Notes under the pieces: generated by a model
What the model was told of the DNA's origin: nothing
Seen by the model: only the letters and a program-made list of their open reading frames with translations
The model's database searches: none
Made by a program: the position numbers and the translations under genes
DNA from: Candidatus Dojkabacteria bacterium
GTDB taxonomy: Bacteria; Patescibacteria; Dojkabacteria; SC72
Direction: 5' to 3'
DNA length: 38,432 bases
Assembly: GCA_023229785.1 (NCBI GenBank)
Contig: JALNYV010000022.1
Span: forward strand, 1 to 38,432
Part shown: one piece after another, positions 1 through 6,239 of the stretch
Position numbering within the stretch: position 1 is the first letter of the stretch
How the letters are laid out: every line of letters starts with the position of its first letter

Positions 1-423
1 ATCTATTCTTTTATCGAACTCACTAGAAGTATCAGGGACAGCCCACTCTTTAAGTTGTTTCTTTGTTTCTATAACCTGCTTTATGTCAAAAGGGACTGGC
101 TCGCACTCTTTACTCTTAACAGGCTCAACTTTCTTATGGTTTAATTCTTTATGAACTAAGCACGAACAATCTCCCTTGCAATAAAAACAGGTGCATATAT
201 CTCCATTTACAGGTATATCTTCTAATCTCTTAGCTTCCTCAACTTCATGAATAGGACATTTAGGATTAACAGGAGGATAGCCAGGACAAGGATTACCCAT
301 ATGATTAACTGCACAAATAGCACCTTTAATTCCTGTGCATTTACACTTAGGAGAGGGTTGAACTGAGTCATATTCCTTATTAGCCTTTTCTAGTTCTTTT
401 ACTATTTTGTTAAAGTTTTTCAT
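1..423 (-). CDS. Cys-rich hypothetical protein (partial, runs off window)
   Basis: Open frame from an ATG at 423 to the left edge (141 codons seen, no stop), so the C-terminus is missing. The visible part has many cysteines in CxC and CxxC pairs (KCKC near residue 28, CTCFYCKGDCSC near residues 77-88) separated by Pro-rich stretches, which suggests a metal-binding or disulfide-rich small protein. The start overlaps the end of the gene at 410-565 by 14 nt, so the two are probably translationally coupled. No family recognised. It belongs to the leftward early array of miniproteins. Confidence 0.6.
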   Translation of the reverse strand, partial: MKNFNKIVKELEKANKEYDSVQPSPKCKCTGIKGAICAVNHMGNPCPGYPPVNPKCPIHEVEEAKRLEDIPVNGDICTCFYCKGDCSCLVHKELNHKKVEPVKSKECEPVPFDIKQVIETKKQLKEWAVPDTSSEFDKRID

Positions 424-565
424 TTTTAATAATAAAGTTTTGCTTATAAGCTCTCTTATCTGTATCTAAACATTCAGAACAAGTAATTGTCTTTTTGTGA
501 TATTTATGTATCACTTCAATATCCATTCCGCTTTCTAAAGCTATTTTTATTTCTTGTAAATCCAT
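410..565 (-). CDS. Small hypothetical protein with one CxxC
   Basis: 51 codons, ATG at 565. The N-terminal half is helical and acidic and is followed by a single TCSEC (CxxC) motif near residue 29 and a Lys-rich tail. A GGAGG lies upstream inside the short ORF 547-597, consistent with translation by coupling. Overlaps the next gene (start 423) by 14 nt. Function unknown. Confidence 0.5.
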   Translation of the reverse strand: MDLQEIKIALESGMDIEVIHKYHKKTITCSECLDTDKRAYKQNFIIKNEKL

Positions 566-597
566 ATTCCTACAATATCCTCCTTGTTAAGTTTCAT
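547..597 (-). CDS. Possible 16-aa leader peptide, leaderless start
   Basis: A 16-codon ORF (MKLNKEDIVGIWIYKK) begins exactly where a transcript from the promoter at 605-633 should start (7 nt between the -10 box and ATG). It contains the AAGGAGGA that can serve the ATG at 565, and it overlaps that gene by 19 nt. It may be only a translated leader that couples a leaderless mRNA to the first real gene. Length is minimal, so confidence is low. Confidence 0.3.
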   Translation of the reverse strand: MKLNKEDIVGIWIYKK

Positions 598-604
598 ATA
601 TATT

Positions 605-633
605 ATTCTATACTGTTTTGTTCTTTTTGTCAA
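605..633 (-). promoter_or_regulatory. Leftward promoter, leaderless type
   Basis: Read on the minus strand: TTGACA (628-633), 17-nt spacer, TAGAAT (605-610), then 7 nt to an ATG at 597. It sits at the 3' end of gene 608-1021 and would give the last genes of the leftward array their own transcript. Confidence 0.6.
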
Positions 634-1021
634 TAACTTGTTTCCATAATTCGCTTAATTTAAGCTTAGTTTCGTGATGAATTGTTAATTGTTGGTCTAG
701 GTTAGGTTGAGGCTTATACCTTTTCATATACTTGAGCGATAAAAAGCGTTGTTTTCCCCACCCATAATCCATAACTCTGCCATATTTTAGCCAATCTTCC
801 TTAGTAGACCTCCACATGTCCCCTGTTGGAATTACTTTTTCTACTATATACTTTCCTCCTCGTTCGATAAAGCTTTGAAATGCTACTTCTTGAATCCCAT
901 ACCCTTGAAGGATTTGCATAAAGTGTTTCGCCTCTACATCTCTATAAAGGGTTGTACCTACAAGATTTCCTACTAATACTGTTTTTTCTTTATGGGGGTC
1001 AAAAGTATATATTTTAGACAT
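608..1021 (-). CDS. Hypothetical protein, 137 aa
   Basis: ATG at 1021, overlapping the end of gene 1014-1475 by 8 nt. Basic, soluble, Lys/Trp-rich in the second half; no signal peptide, membrane helix or recognised motif. A leftward promoter lies over its last codons. Probably part of the early leftward operon; function unknown. Confidence 0.6.
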   Translation of the reverse strand: MSKIYTFDPHKEKTVLVGNLVGTTLYRDVEAKHFMQILQGYGIQEVAFQSFIERGGKYIVEKVIPTGDMWRSTKEDWLKYGRVMDYGWGKQRFLSLKYMKRYKPQPNLDQQLTIHHETKLKLSELWKQVIDKKNKTV

Positions 1022-1475
1022 CTTCTTCCCTTCTAATTAAACTTATTTTTTGCTCTCTGTCCCGCAAAACTATACCCGATGGTAGTTCTTGATTTTTAGC
1101 GAGATAATCATCTATTGCCTCAATATTGGGTTTATTGTATGTAACCGTGTTAATAAAGTCGTCTGTAGCTTCCGAACTGAGGCTATACCTTGTACCAAAA
1201 TATCTTTTTGAGATAGTGAAGCTATCCCCCTTAACCTTGATTAATTTCTTTTTTTCCATCTCTTCTCCTAACCGTTCTTTGACATAATCTATAATCTTTT
1301 CTAATAGTGCTTGAGTGTCTAGGATTTTCTTGAGCTCATTTTCCGCCTCAAGAGCAAGTGAGCCGTCTTTTGCCAAGATAAGACCTGTTGGTTTTTCTTT
1401 ATCTAATTTTCCCAAGTCTATTGTTACTATATTATCTTTCATTATTTTTTTTACCTTCTCTTGAAAGTCAGTCAT
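1014..1475 (-). CDS. Hypothetical protein, 153 aa, coiled-coil rich
   Basis: ATG at 1475 overlaps the stop of gene 1472-1594 in an ATGA arrangement. The N-terminal ~75 residues are strongly charged, with an amphipathic helix (residues ~40-75, many E/K/L). The C-terminal half is mixed alpha/beta and ends in basic/acidic residues. No catalytic motif recognised. The length and its place in the overlapping gene chain support a real gene. Confidence 0.6.
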   Translation of the reverse strand: MTDFQEKVKKIMKDNIVTIDLGKLDKEKPTGLILAKDGSLALEAENELKKILDTQALLEKIIDYVKERLGEEMEKKKLIKVKGDSFTISKRYFGTRYSLSSEATDDFINTVTYNKPNIEAIDDYLAKNQELPSGIVLRDREQKISLIRREEDV

Positions 1476-1594
1476 ATAGTTCCAGTAATAATATTTTCTT
1501 TACACCTTTTACAAACCCAAAGTGTCGCTGCACCAGAAAGGGTTGTATATTTTTCCCACTTGTGACCTAATATTTTACAAATTAGTTTTTTCAT
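1472..1594 (-). CDS. DUF1660-like phage zinc-finger miniprotein
   Basis: 40 aa, ATG at 1594. The layout matches the small prophage DUF1660 family as I know it: N-terminal KKLICKILGHKW with a CxxxxxHxW element, followed by a C-terminal WVCKRC knuckle (CxxC). Probably binds one zinc ion; family function unknown. The ATGA overlap with gene 1014-1475 implies coupling. Upstream lies the repeated block described at 1602-1624. Confidence 0.6.
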   Translation of the reverse strand: MKKLICKILGHKWEKYTTLSGAATLWVCKRCKENIITGTI

Positions 1595-1601
1595 ATTTCT
1601 G

Positions 1602-1624
1602 TATATGGTATTTAGTTAGTTAAA
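1602..1624. repeat. 23-nt direct repeat, copy 1 (translation-start block)
   Basis: An identical 23-nt sequence (core GGTATTTAGTTAGTTAAA) occurs at 2064-2086. On the minus strand both copies span the last codons of one gene (LTN-stop) and the leader of the next small gene, whose start in both cases is ATGAAAAA. Probably a duplicated gene-junction or translation-initiation segment. Confidence 0.75.
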
Positions 1625-1875
1625 CTCCTAACCTCAAGTATTACTTTTAACTTCTCAATAAATGCTTGGCGTTCTTTAATTCCACTTCTACGAGCAGATG
1701 CCCTCATATGGTCTAGCCTCGCACTTTGTAAAGATAACGGAGTTTTTTCAAGATGTTCCGCTTCTATGGTCATTTCAGCAATTTCCCTTTCGGTATCAAG
1801 AATATCCTGTTTTACTTCCTCTGTTGGAATATCCTTGTTTTCCTCCGCTATTTTAATTTTTTGTTTATTATTCAT
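1612..1875 (-). CDS. Hypothetical charged helical protein, 87 aa
   Basis: ATG at 1875 with a good SD on the minus strand (AAGGAGAG about 9 nt upstream). Almost entirely helical by composition: Glu/Lys-rich heptad-like residues 5-50, then a basic RLDHMRASARRSG segment and a second amphipathic helix. Probably a coiled-coil or nucleic-acid-associated small protein; no family recognised. Confidence 0.6.
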   Translation of the reverse strand: MNNKQKIKIAEENKDIPTEEVKQDILDTEREIAEMTIEAEHLEKTPLSLQSARLDHMRASARRSGIKERQAFIEKLKVILEVRSLTN

Positions 1876-1889
1876 ATCTTACTCTCTCC

Positions 1890-1905
1890 TTGTAGGGATA
1901 GGTTA
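1890..1905. repeat. 16-nt direct repeat, copy 1, in a gene leader
   Basis: TTGTAGGGATAGGTTA occurs here and at 3283-3298. On the minus strand both lie just upstream of an ATG (1875 and 3280). A shared leader or operator element of the early array is likely. Confidence 0.7.
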
Positions 1906-1908
1906 TTC

Positions 1909-2064
1909 TCACTTAATTGTAAATTTTCGCTTTCCCCATAATATCAATTTAGCTCCTATTAAAATACCTATTGCAAATTTAATCCTTTCTCCAAAAGATA
2001 ATGCTGTTAATATCAGCTCATTTCTATCTTCGTAACTATTTATTATAAAATTTTTCTTTTTCAT
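1909..2064 (-). CDS. Small single-pass membrane protein
   Basis: 51 codons, ATG at 2064. Basic N-terminus (MKKKN), then one hydrophobic segment near residues 31-44 (FAIGILIGAKLILW) and a basic tail (GKRKFTIK). Lies between two other small early genes in the same direction. No SD is obvious; upstream is the second copy of the 23-nt repeat. Function unknown. Confidence 0.5.
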   Translation of the reverse strand: MKKKNFIINSYEDRNELILTALSFGERIKFAIGILIGAKLILWGKRKFTIK

Positions 2065-2086
2065 ATATGGTATTTAGTTAGTTAAA
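2064..2086. repeat. 23-nt direct repeat, copy 2
   Basis: Second copy of the block at 1602-1624, again spanning the 3' end of a minus-strand gene (2074-2295) and the leader of the next (start 2064). Confidence 0.75.
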
Positions 2087-2295
2087 AAACTTGCTTGAAT
2101 TGTAATAGCGTTAGTTCCTGTGCCTTTTTCAATAGCCCTGCCCCATATTAAATCATTTACCTTTTGAGACAACTTACTTATTGTTGTATGGTTTCTTAAA
2201 CAAGCACCACACTTATCCCACCTTTTAGAACCTATATATTTATGTCCGCAATCTGAACAAACATCTATAATTTTATCTTTACTAAATACTTTCAT
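2074..2295 (-). CDS. Zinc-ribbon miniprotein, 73 aa
   Basis: ATG at 2295. Two CxxC knuckles (CSDC near residue 13 and CGAC near residue 29) form a four-Cys zinc-ribbon-like module, followed by a short helical region. No SD stands out. Its last codons coincide with the 23-nt repeat. Such ribbons often bind nucleic acid or RNA polymerase, but the role here is not determined. Confidence 0.6.
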   Translation of the reverse strand: MKVFSKDKIIDVCSDCGHKYIGSKRWDKCGACLRNHTTISKLSQKVNDLIWGRAIEKGTGTNAITIQASFLTN

Positions 2296-2305
2296 ATTCC
2301 TCTTA

Positions 2306-2473
2306 TCACTTCTTAAGGGTTAACTCTGATACACTAACCTTAATTACAATTGCTCCGTAATCGGGTGCTTCTCTTTCAGCTACTTTTCGCATCCAATAGA
2401 TAGGCAACTGTCCGTCTTTTAAAACTAGATTTCCTCTTTTATTGATTAAGGCAAAGCCTTCAGTTGTTTTCAT
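2306..2473 (-). CDS. Hypothetical protein, 55 aa
   Basis: ATG at 2473, starting 14 nt inside the end of gene 2460-2942 (ATGAAAACAACTGA). A beta-rich small domain (ALINKRGNLVLKDGQLPIYW) and a Val/Ile-rich C-terminal strand. No family recognised. Codon pattern and the overlap match its neighbours. Confidence 0.5.
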   Translation of the reverse strand: MKTTEGFALINKRGNLVLKDGQLPIYWMRKVAEREAPDYGAIVIKVSVSELTLKK

Positions 2474-2942
2474 CTGCTCCTGCTAATAATTTAACCTCTT
2501 GAATTTCCCCTTTTTCAATCGCTAGGGTATATTTTGGCAATAGGTCTTGCGAAACAGTCTTACCTCCAGGTAAAACAATATGTGGCATAAAAATATCCAT
2601 AAAAGTTTTAAGTCCGTTATCCCAAGCCGTTAAAAGTCCTTTAATATAATAATAAAGAACTCTATATTTAATTCTTCTATCTTTCCAACCGAATTTATCC
2701 TCTTTGTCTTTTTTCATATCCCAAGGAATATCAATCCTTACTGTTACAGGTCTGTTTAATTCTTCTACTTCTGCTTGAAAAGCAACAGAAAATCCGTTAG
2801 GTAGTGAAGTGTGTTGCACCATTTGAATACCAAACTTTGACAGTTCTTTACTTATATCAGCTTGAGTTTGTTCTGACCTTATACTTGTTGTGCTATAATT
2901 TCTGTATTCTGGTTTTATCATAGTAAGTTTATATTGCTCCAA
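2460..2942 (-). CDS. Hypothetical phage protein, 160 aa
   Basis: ATG at 2942, overlapping gene 2918-3127 by 25 nt. Soluble alpha/beta protein with a conserved-looking centre (RPVTVRIDIPWD, residues ~64-75) and a Trp/Tyr-rich helix (RVLYYYIKGLLTAW). The C-terminal part carries an MPHIVLPGG segment. It resembles uncharacterised metagenomic phage proteins. No active-site motif assigned. Confidence 0.6.
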   Translation of the reverse strand: MEQYKLTMIKPEYRNYSTTSIRSEQTQADISKELSKFGIQMVQHTSLPNGFSVAFQAEVEELNRPVTVRIDIPWDMKKDKEDKFGWKDRRIKYRVLYYYIKGLLTAWDNGLKTFMDIFMPHIVLPGGKTVSQDLLPKYTLAIEKGEIQEVKLLAGADENN

Positions 2943-3127
2943 TCTTTTAATAATCCTTCTAGGCTTGAATAGGTAATTTTTATGTCTTTGTTGTTATCCT
3001 TAATTTCAAGGTAGTAAATTAGCTTTTCCTTTGACTTAGGTCTAACTTCTTCGGTTAAAATGAAGTTATATAACTCATCTTTATTTAGGAAATTCCCCTC
3101 CTGCTTATATTGAGCAGTAACTTTCAA
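2918..3127 (-). CDS. Hypothetical protein, 69 aa
   Basis: ATG at 3127. Small alpha/beta protein, Lys/Glu/Asn-rich, no Cys, no membrane segment. The 25-nt overlap with the next gene suggests co-translation. Function unknown. Confidence 0.5.
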   Translation of the reverse strand: MKVTAQYKQEGNFLNKDELYNFILTEEVRPKSKEKLIYYLEIKDNNKDIKITYSSLEGLLKDWSNINLL

Positions 3128-3172
3128 TGGTTTTCTGCGATAAACATATTTACTAAAACTAGGATTTGCTCT

Positions 3173-3280
3173 CTATATAATCTGTTCTATCCTTTGCCTT
3201 GAAACACCAAGTATATCGCCTATTTCTTCGTAGGTTTTACCTTGCTCTAGATATTGGTTAATTCTTTCTATTCTTTTCAT
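3173..3280 (-). CDS. Mini helix-turn-helix protein, 35 aa
   Basis: ATG at 3280. Nearly the whole protein is an HTH of the sigma-70 region-4 / resolvase type (GKTYEEIGDILGVSRQRIEQ), with the SRQRIEQ recognition helix typical of sigma-r4-like domains. Probably a DNA-binding adaptor or repressor fragment. The gene at 3638-3793 is a second, diverged example. The 16-nt leader repeat (3283-3298) ends 3 nt before the ATG. Confidence 0.55.
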   Translation of the reverse strand: MKRIERINQYLEQGKTYEEIGDILGVSRQRIEQII

Positions 3281-3282
3281 AT

Positions 3283-3298
3283 TTGTAGGGATAGGTTA
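3283..3298. repeat. 16-nt direct repeat, copy 2, in a gene leader
   Basis: Second copy of TTGTAGGGATAGGTTA (see 1890-1905), just upstream of the mini-HTH start at 3280. Confidence 0.7.
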
Positions 3299-3299
3299 A

Positions 3300-3569
3300 T
3301 CATAAGTTAATAAATATCAGAAATCCCAATATATAAATTACTACCAATATTAAAATTAGTTCTAAGTATGTTGTTTCTTTAAATAACCATTTTTTAATTG
3401 TTTTCATATATGCCTTGTATCCTTTATTATCTGAGTTTCCATAATATGGCTTATCTGTTTGGGGTGGGGTAATAAGAGATAATGCTTCTTTCGCTGTTAA
3501 ATCGTTACACTCCTTATACAAATATCCTTTGTGGCTACAACCCTTCTTTTTACATTCTTTATTTTTCAT
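3300..3569 (-). CDS. C-terminally anchored membrane protein with Cys motif
   Basis: 89 aa, ATG at 3569. N-terminal Cys/Lys/His cluster (CKKKGCSHKG, residues 5-14, plus C20), a polar linker, and a C-terminal hydrophobic helix of about 20 residues (residues ~68-88). A tail-anchored topology with the Cys domain in the cytoplasm is likely. Function unknown. Confidence 0.6.
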   Translation of the reverse strand: MKNKECKKKGCSHKGYLYKECNDLTAKEALSLITPPQTDKPYYGNSDNKGYKAYMKTIKKWLFKETTYLELILILVVIYILGFLIFINL

Positions 3570-3636
3570 CTACTCTCCAATTCACTACTCTTACAATCTT
3601 ACAGTTCTCATTCTTAAAGCTCTTCTGTGTTTTCAT
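3559..3636 (-). CDS. Very small ORF, 25 aa
   Basis: ATG at 3636, overlapping the start of gene 3300-3569 by 11 nt in the style of neighbouring gene pairs. Basic peptide without motifs. It may be a translated leader rather than a functional protein. Confidence 0.3.
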   Translation of the reverse strand: MKTQKSFKNENCKIVRVVNWRVDEK

Positions 3637-3637
3637 A

Positions 3638-3793
3638 TTAATATAGGGTTAAATTATCTTCTTGCGGTTTCATCCGCTTAATAATTTGACTTATTCTTTG
3701 TCTGGTTAGCCCATACATTCTGGCTATATCAGACTGTTTCTTCCCTCTCGTATAAAGTTTTAAGATTGTTTCATTTCTATTTAATGGATACAT
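3638..3793 (-). CDS. Small helix-turn-helix protein, 51 aa
   Basis: ATG at 3793. Residues ~15-40 form an HTH (RGKKQSDIARMYGLTRQRIS) of the sigma-r4 / MarR-like tri-helical type, followed by a basic tail. Probably DNA-binding. Paralogue-like to the 35-aa protein at 3173-3280: both share a TRQRIS/SRQRIE recognition helix. Confidence 0.55.
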   Translation of the reverse strand: MYPLNRNETILKLYTRGKKQSDIARMYGLTRQRISQIIKRMKPQEDNLTLY

Positions 3794-3795
3794 AA

Positions 3796-3987
3796 TTATT
3801 CACTTTCTGTATTATTACATTTGTTGCACGTCCACGTTTTTACTGCATTTTCTGGGTCTTGAGCTACATAAGATACAAGCATAACTCCATTACATGTCTT
3901 ATCCGTACAATGGTCGCCTTCATCAATATAATTTTCATCAATCTGCCTATTCATATCATTAAAACCGCAAATACTACTAATAAACAT
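3796..3987 (-). CDS. Zinc-ribbon miniprotein
   Basis: Two metal knuckles (CTDKTC and CNKC) separated by a beta-rich spacer, ending WTCNKCNNTESE. The ATG at 3987 has a weak AGG-type SD. A later ATG at 3954 would remove a short hydrophobic N-terminus (MFISSICGFND) and is also possible. Resembles transcription-factor-S/ribbon folds in layout only. Confidence 0.5.
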   Translation of the reverse strand: MFISSICGFNDMNRQIDENYIDEGDHCTDKTCNGVMLVSYVAQDPENAVKTWTCNKCNNTESE

Positions 3988-4017
3988 AATGCCCAACCTA
4001 AACTAAAATAAAATAAA

Positions 4018-4491
4018 TTAATTGGTGTCATAAGTTAATATATATTCGCAATTTTCGCTTCTTTTACCTTCATTATAATAACAAAGTGCCTCTTCTATAT
4101 TTCCTTCTTTGATATTTTTAGTCAACCACTCTATAACTAAACCCCTGACCTCTTCTTGCGATTTATAGCATATATGTTCAAAAGTGTTTTGTCGAAACCC
4201 GTATCCATTATATAAGCCTAATCTTCTGCATCCATCATTCTTACCTCGTGTGCTTTCCTTAAGAAAGATATAGTCTGCTATTTTTGCGAGGTCAAGCGTA
4301 ACAGATTTTTCATCTTTACCCAAAAATTTAATACTCGCTTCCGCTCTCAATAGATATACAGGACTTCTCAAAATAATAGGACTTTGTAATCCATAATTAA
4401 AAAGAAAAGAATAAATACCATACATCGCTAAAAAGCCCAAGAGCATGATTATCGTTCCAAAGATTAAGAGTTTTTTATTAATTTTTTTCAT
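4018..4491 (-). CDS. Membrane-anchored lytic-transglycosylase-like protein
   Basis: 157 aa from the ATG at 4491, chosen because it puts the positively charged end (MKKINKKLL) just before the hydrophobic helix (residues ~7-30); a longer frame to 4518 exists. The exported domain carries KESTRGKNDGC (a candidate SLT-type catalytic Glu in an ES-S/T-x-G context), then NGYGFRQN and ALCYYNEG (like the YN-x-G element of lysozyme/SLT folds), with paired cysteines. I infer a muralytic or lysozyme-like enzyme tethered outside the cytoplasmic membrane. Its position in an early operon, not a lysis cassette, is unusual. Overlaps gene 4478-4672 by 14 nt. Confidence 0.5.
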   Translation of the reverse strand: MKKINKKLLIFGTIIMLLGFLAMYGIYSFLFNYGLQSPIILRSPVYLLRAEASIKFLGKDEKSVTLDLAKIADYIFLKESTRGKNDGCRRLGLYNGYGFRQNTFEHICYKSQEEVRGLVIEWLTKNIKEGNIEEALCYYNEGKRSENCEYILTYDTN

Positions 4492-4672
4492 ATAAATATT
4501 GTACACCATAATTTTCAAGTTCTTTTACAAATTTTTGCATCGCTTCTACATCTTGAACTTTTAGCGTTCTAATCAGCAATTTATATCTTTCATCTTTAAT
4601 ATCTCCACTTTCTAAAACGGTTAAGATATTTTTATAACTCTTATATTTTGTTTTTAAGTCAGTTAGTTTCAT
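4478..4672 (-). CDS. Hypothetical protein, 64 aa
   Basis: ATG at 4672, 14 nt inside the end of gene 4659-4802 (ATGAAACTAACTGA). All-helical, Lys/Glu/Leu-rich; no Cys or membrane segment. Function unknown. Confidence 0.5.
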   Translation of the reverse strand: MKLTDLKTKYKSYKNILTVLESGDIKDERYKLLIRTLKVQDVEAMQKFVKELENYGVQYLYEKN

Positions 4673-4802
4673 GTTTTAAAGTATCTAATTTACCCTGTAA
4701 ATATGCACTTTTAATATATGATTTTAATAACTTGAGCTGATTTTTGCTTAAAAAAATGAAGTGTACTTCTGCCTCATCTTGTAGTTTTTTTAATTCTTTC
4801 AT
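4659..4802 (-). CDS. Hypothetical helical protein, 47 aa, leaderless start
   Basis: ATG at 4802 lies 36 bp after the TTGACA of the minus-strand promoter 4810-4838, so its mRNA should begin at or next to the ATG. Highly charged helical peptide. Overlaps gene 4478-4672 by 14 nt. Confidence 0.45.
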   Translation of the reverse strand: MKELKKLQDEAEVHFIFLSKNQLKLLKSYIKSAYLQGKLDTLKHETN

Positions 4803-4809
4803 ATTTTAT

Positions 4810-4838
4810 ATATTATACTATTTATTATTACTTGTCAA
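4810..4838 (-). promoter_or_regulatory. Leftward promoter, leaderless type
   Basis: Minus strand: TTGACA (4833-4838), 17-nt spacer, TAATAT (4810-4815); a TATAAT two bases upstream is an alternative. The ATG at 4802 follows after 7 nt. The -35 overlaps the last codons of gene 4828-4920. Confidence 0.6.
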
Positions 4839-4920
4839 TACCCATTATTAACAATATTATATCAAAAGCTAATAATCCCCACCAAAATGTGTATCTAATA
4901 ATCCAATGTTGTCTTTTCAT
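4828..4920 (-). CDS. 30-aa single-pass membrane peptide
   Basis: ATG at 4920 in an ATGA overlap with gene 4917-5084. Short basic N-terminus, then a Trp/Leu/Ile-rich hydrophobic stretch (residues ~10-27) ending MGIDK. Possibly a small membrane effector; no family recognised. Confidence 0.4.
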   Translation of the reverse strand: MKRQHWIIRYTFWWGLLAFDIILLIMGIDK

Positions 4921-5084
4921 AATTCAAAATATGTTATATCCCCGCTCATATCTCTTACCCTTACTTGATGTGGCAAGTGAAAGTCGTCAAGTTCTTCTTT
5001 ATCTTTAAAGATTACCCAATGACAAAAACATCTTATTTTAGGTGTATTTTTTCTATCATTATATTTACTGTATTTTATATCCAT
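4917..5084 (-). CDS. Hypothetical protein, 55 aa
   Basis: ATG at 5084, overlapping gene 5075-5206 by 10 nt. A CFCHW cluster near residue 19, then mixed charged strands and helices (KDKEELDDFHLPHQVRVRD). No recognised family. Confidence 0.5.
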   Translation of the reverse strand: MDIKYSKYNDRKNTPKIRCFCHWVIFKDKEELDDFHLPHQVRVRDMSGDITYFEL

Positions 5085-5206
5085 ATTATTATTGAGTATA
5101 ATTTAAAGAAGTAAATCAATCCTAACCATAAGCCCAAGAAGAACGAAGTCCAAATTAAAGTTCTGTTTCTTCTTATTATTCTATTTAGTTTAAATGATTT
5201 ATACAT
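5075..5206 (-). CDS. 43-aa membrane protein
   Basis: ATG at 5206. Strongly basic N-terminus (KLNRIIRRNR) followed by a long aromatic/Leu-rich hydrophobic segment (residues ~17-43). The positive-inside rule places the N-terminus in the cytoplasm. One of at least four tiny membrane proteins of the leftward array. Confidence 0.5.
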   Translation of the reverse strand: MYKSFKLNRIIRRNRTLIWTSFFLGLWLGLIYFFKLYSIIIWI

Positions 5207-5208
5207 AT

Positions 5209-5484
5209 TTAATGTGTAATCCAGCCACAATCTCCGCATTTATTATAGCTTTCATCTCCAATAAGCCTATCGCTTGTTTCCCCACCGCATTTTTCACATT
5301 CCCCATATTCATTTGCCATAGCCTCTAATTCTACGTCTGAAATGTGTTGAGAAAAGTTATATCCTAACTCTTGTAATTGATTGACTAGCCAAACAATATC
5401 TTCATCGGGACACTTATCAAGAGCTTTTAAATACTCTTGAATTTTATCTTGTTTTTGCTTATTGTTCATATTATTCGCTTCCAT
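5209..5484 (-). CDS. Zinc-ribbon protein, 91 aa
   Basis: ATG at 5484 (an internal ATG at 5469 is an alternative). Helical N-terminal two thirds, then a clear four-Cys ribbon: CEKC near residue 62 and CGDC near residue 82, ending CGWITH. Overlaps gene 5471-5581 by 14 nt. Likely a zinc-binding regulator or adaptor; role unknown. Confidence 0.6.
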   Translation of the reverse strand: MEANNMNNKQKQDKIQEYLKALDKCPDEDIVWLVNQLQELGYNFSQHISDVELEAMANEYGECEKCGGETSDRLIGDESYNKCGDCGWITH

Positions 5485-5581
5485 ATAATGCTATATATTG
5501 ACTCGTTAATTGTTCAAGAGCTTCTTGATTATTTTCTTTCTCTGCTTGTTCTATTAATTTTAATATTTCTTGTTCTTTCAT
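5471..5581 (-). CDS. 36-aa acidic helical peptide
   Basis: ATG at 5581; Glu/Gln/Leu-rich amphipathic helix without motifs. Ends 14 nt inside the next gene. First gene downstream of the long AT-rich gap 5582-5891. Confidence 0.4.
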   Translation of the reverse strand: MKEQEILKLIEQAEKENNQEALEQLTSQYIALYGSE

Positions 5582-5891
5582 ATTTAGTTTATTTAAGTTA
5601 GTAGGCTTATACTTTACGCTGTATAACTTGGGCTAATTTGCTTTACTTAGCAACCTACTATCTTAAATTATTAATGTTCTATTGCTAGACAAATTAATGT
5701 TGATATTAATATGTTTAATATGCTAATTAAATGTCTAGCTTATTAATGTTCTGCTTAGCTTTCAAGTATTCTAATCGCTACTATTAAATATGTTGTAATG
5801 TTAGTGATTATTTTATATCTCTTAAGCGTTTAATATCTTTAAATAAGAAGTCAAAGCGTTATTGACTCTATTGCCTCAATGGGCTATGGTT
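5582..5891. other. AT-rich non-coding gap with repeats and inverted repeats
   Basis: No supported gene. Contains TTAATGTT three times (5671, 5694, 5743; two extend to TTAATGTTCT), several TTAATATG/TTAAATATG variants, an 8-bp perfect inverted repeat GCTAGACA/TGTCTAGC (5684-5691 and 5732-5739), and an outer TAGTAGG/CCTACTA pair enclosing two small hairpins further left (including TTATAC/GTATAA). Could be an origin-like or regulatory region, or a structured leader of the genes to its left. Confidence 0.4.
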
Positions 5892-6095
5892 CTAAACTGC
5901 TTCTACTATTCCACAAGCCTTATAGAATTTTTCTATATCAAACTTTGGATTATCATTTTCAAAATCCGTTCCCATATTGGAAACTAACTCTTTGAAACTT
6001 TGATAAATTTCCCAATAGTTTTGGCTTGTTCTTTGTGCTCTACCTAAGCAGATTTTGATATTTTCTGCTATCAAAACATAATCTTTTTTAGTCAT
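5892..6095 (-). CDS. Conserved small phage protein (MTKKDYVLIA type)
   Basis: 67 aa, ATG at 6095. The N-terminus MTKKDYVLIAENIK and the C-terminal DNPKFDIEKFYKACG match a widespread small phage/prophage protein type known to me (N-terminal DYxxIA, C-terminal DNPxFDxxKFxxAC). All-helical, cytoplasmic; function unknown in the family. Confidence 0.6.
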   Translation of the reverse strand: MTKKDYVLIAENIKICLGRAQRTSQNYWEIYQSFKELVSNMGTDFENDNPKFDIEKFYKACGIVEAV

Positions 6096-6098
6096 ATA

Positions 6099-6239
6099 TT
6101 ATGCTTTGACTTGTCTTGCCTCAAATGAATAAAAGTTTTCTTGACAGTTTATACAAAAGTATTTATATTCTTGTGCTAAACTTTCGTCTGTTTCTATGTG
6201 TAGTTCTTTATTACATTTAGGGCATAATTGTTTTGTCAT
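6099..6239 (-). CDS. Zinc-ribbon miniprotein, 46 aa
   Basis: ATG at 6239 with an SD GAGGTG about 9 nt upstream. Two CxxC knuckles (CPKC residues 6-9 and CINC near residue 31) give a minimal zinc ribbon. First gene after the leftward promoter at 6372-6399, so probably the most promoter-proximal early gene. Confidence 0.6.
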   Translation of the reverse strand: MTKQLCPKCNKELHIETDESLAQEYKYFCINCQENFYSFEARQVKA

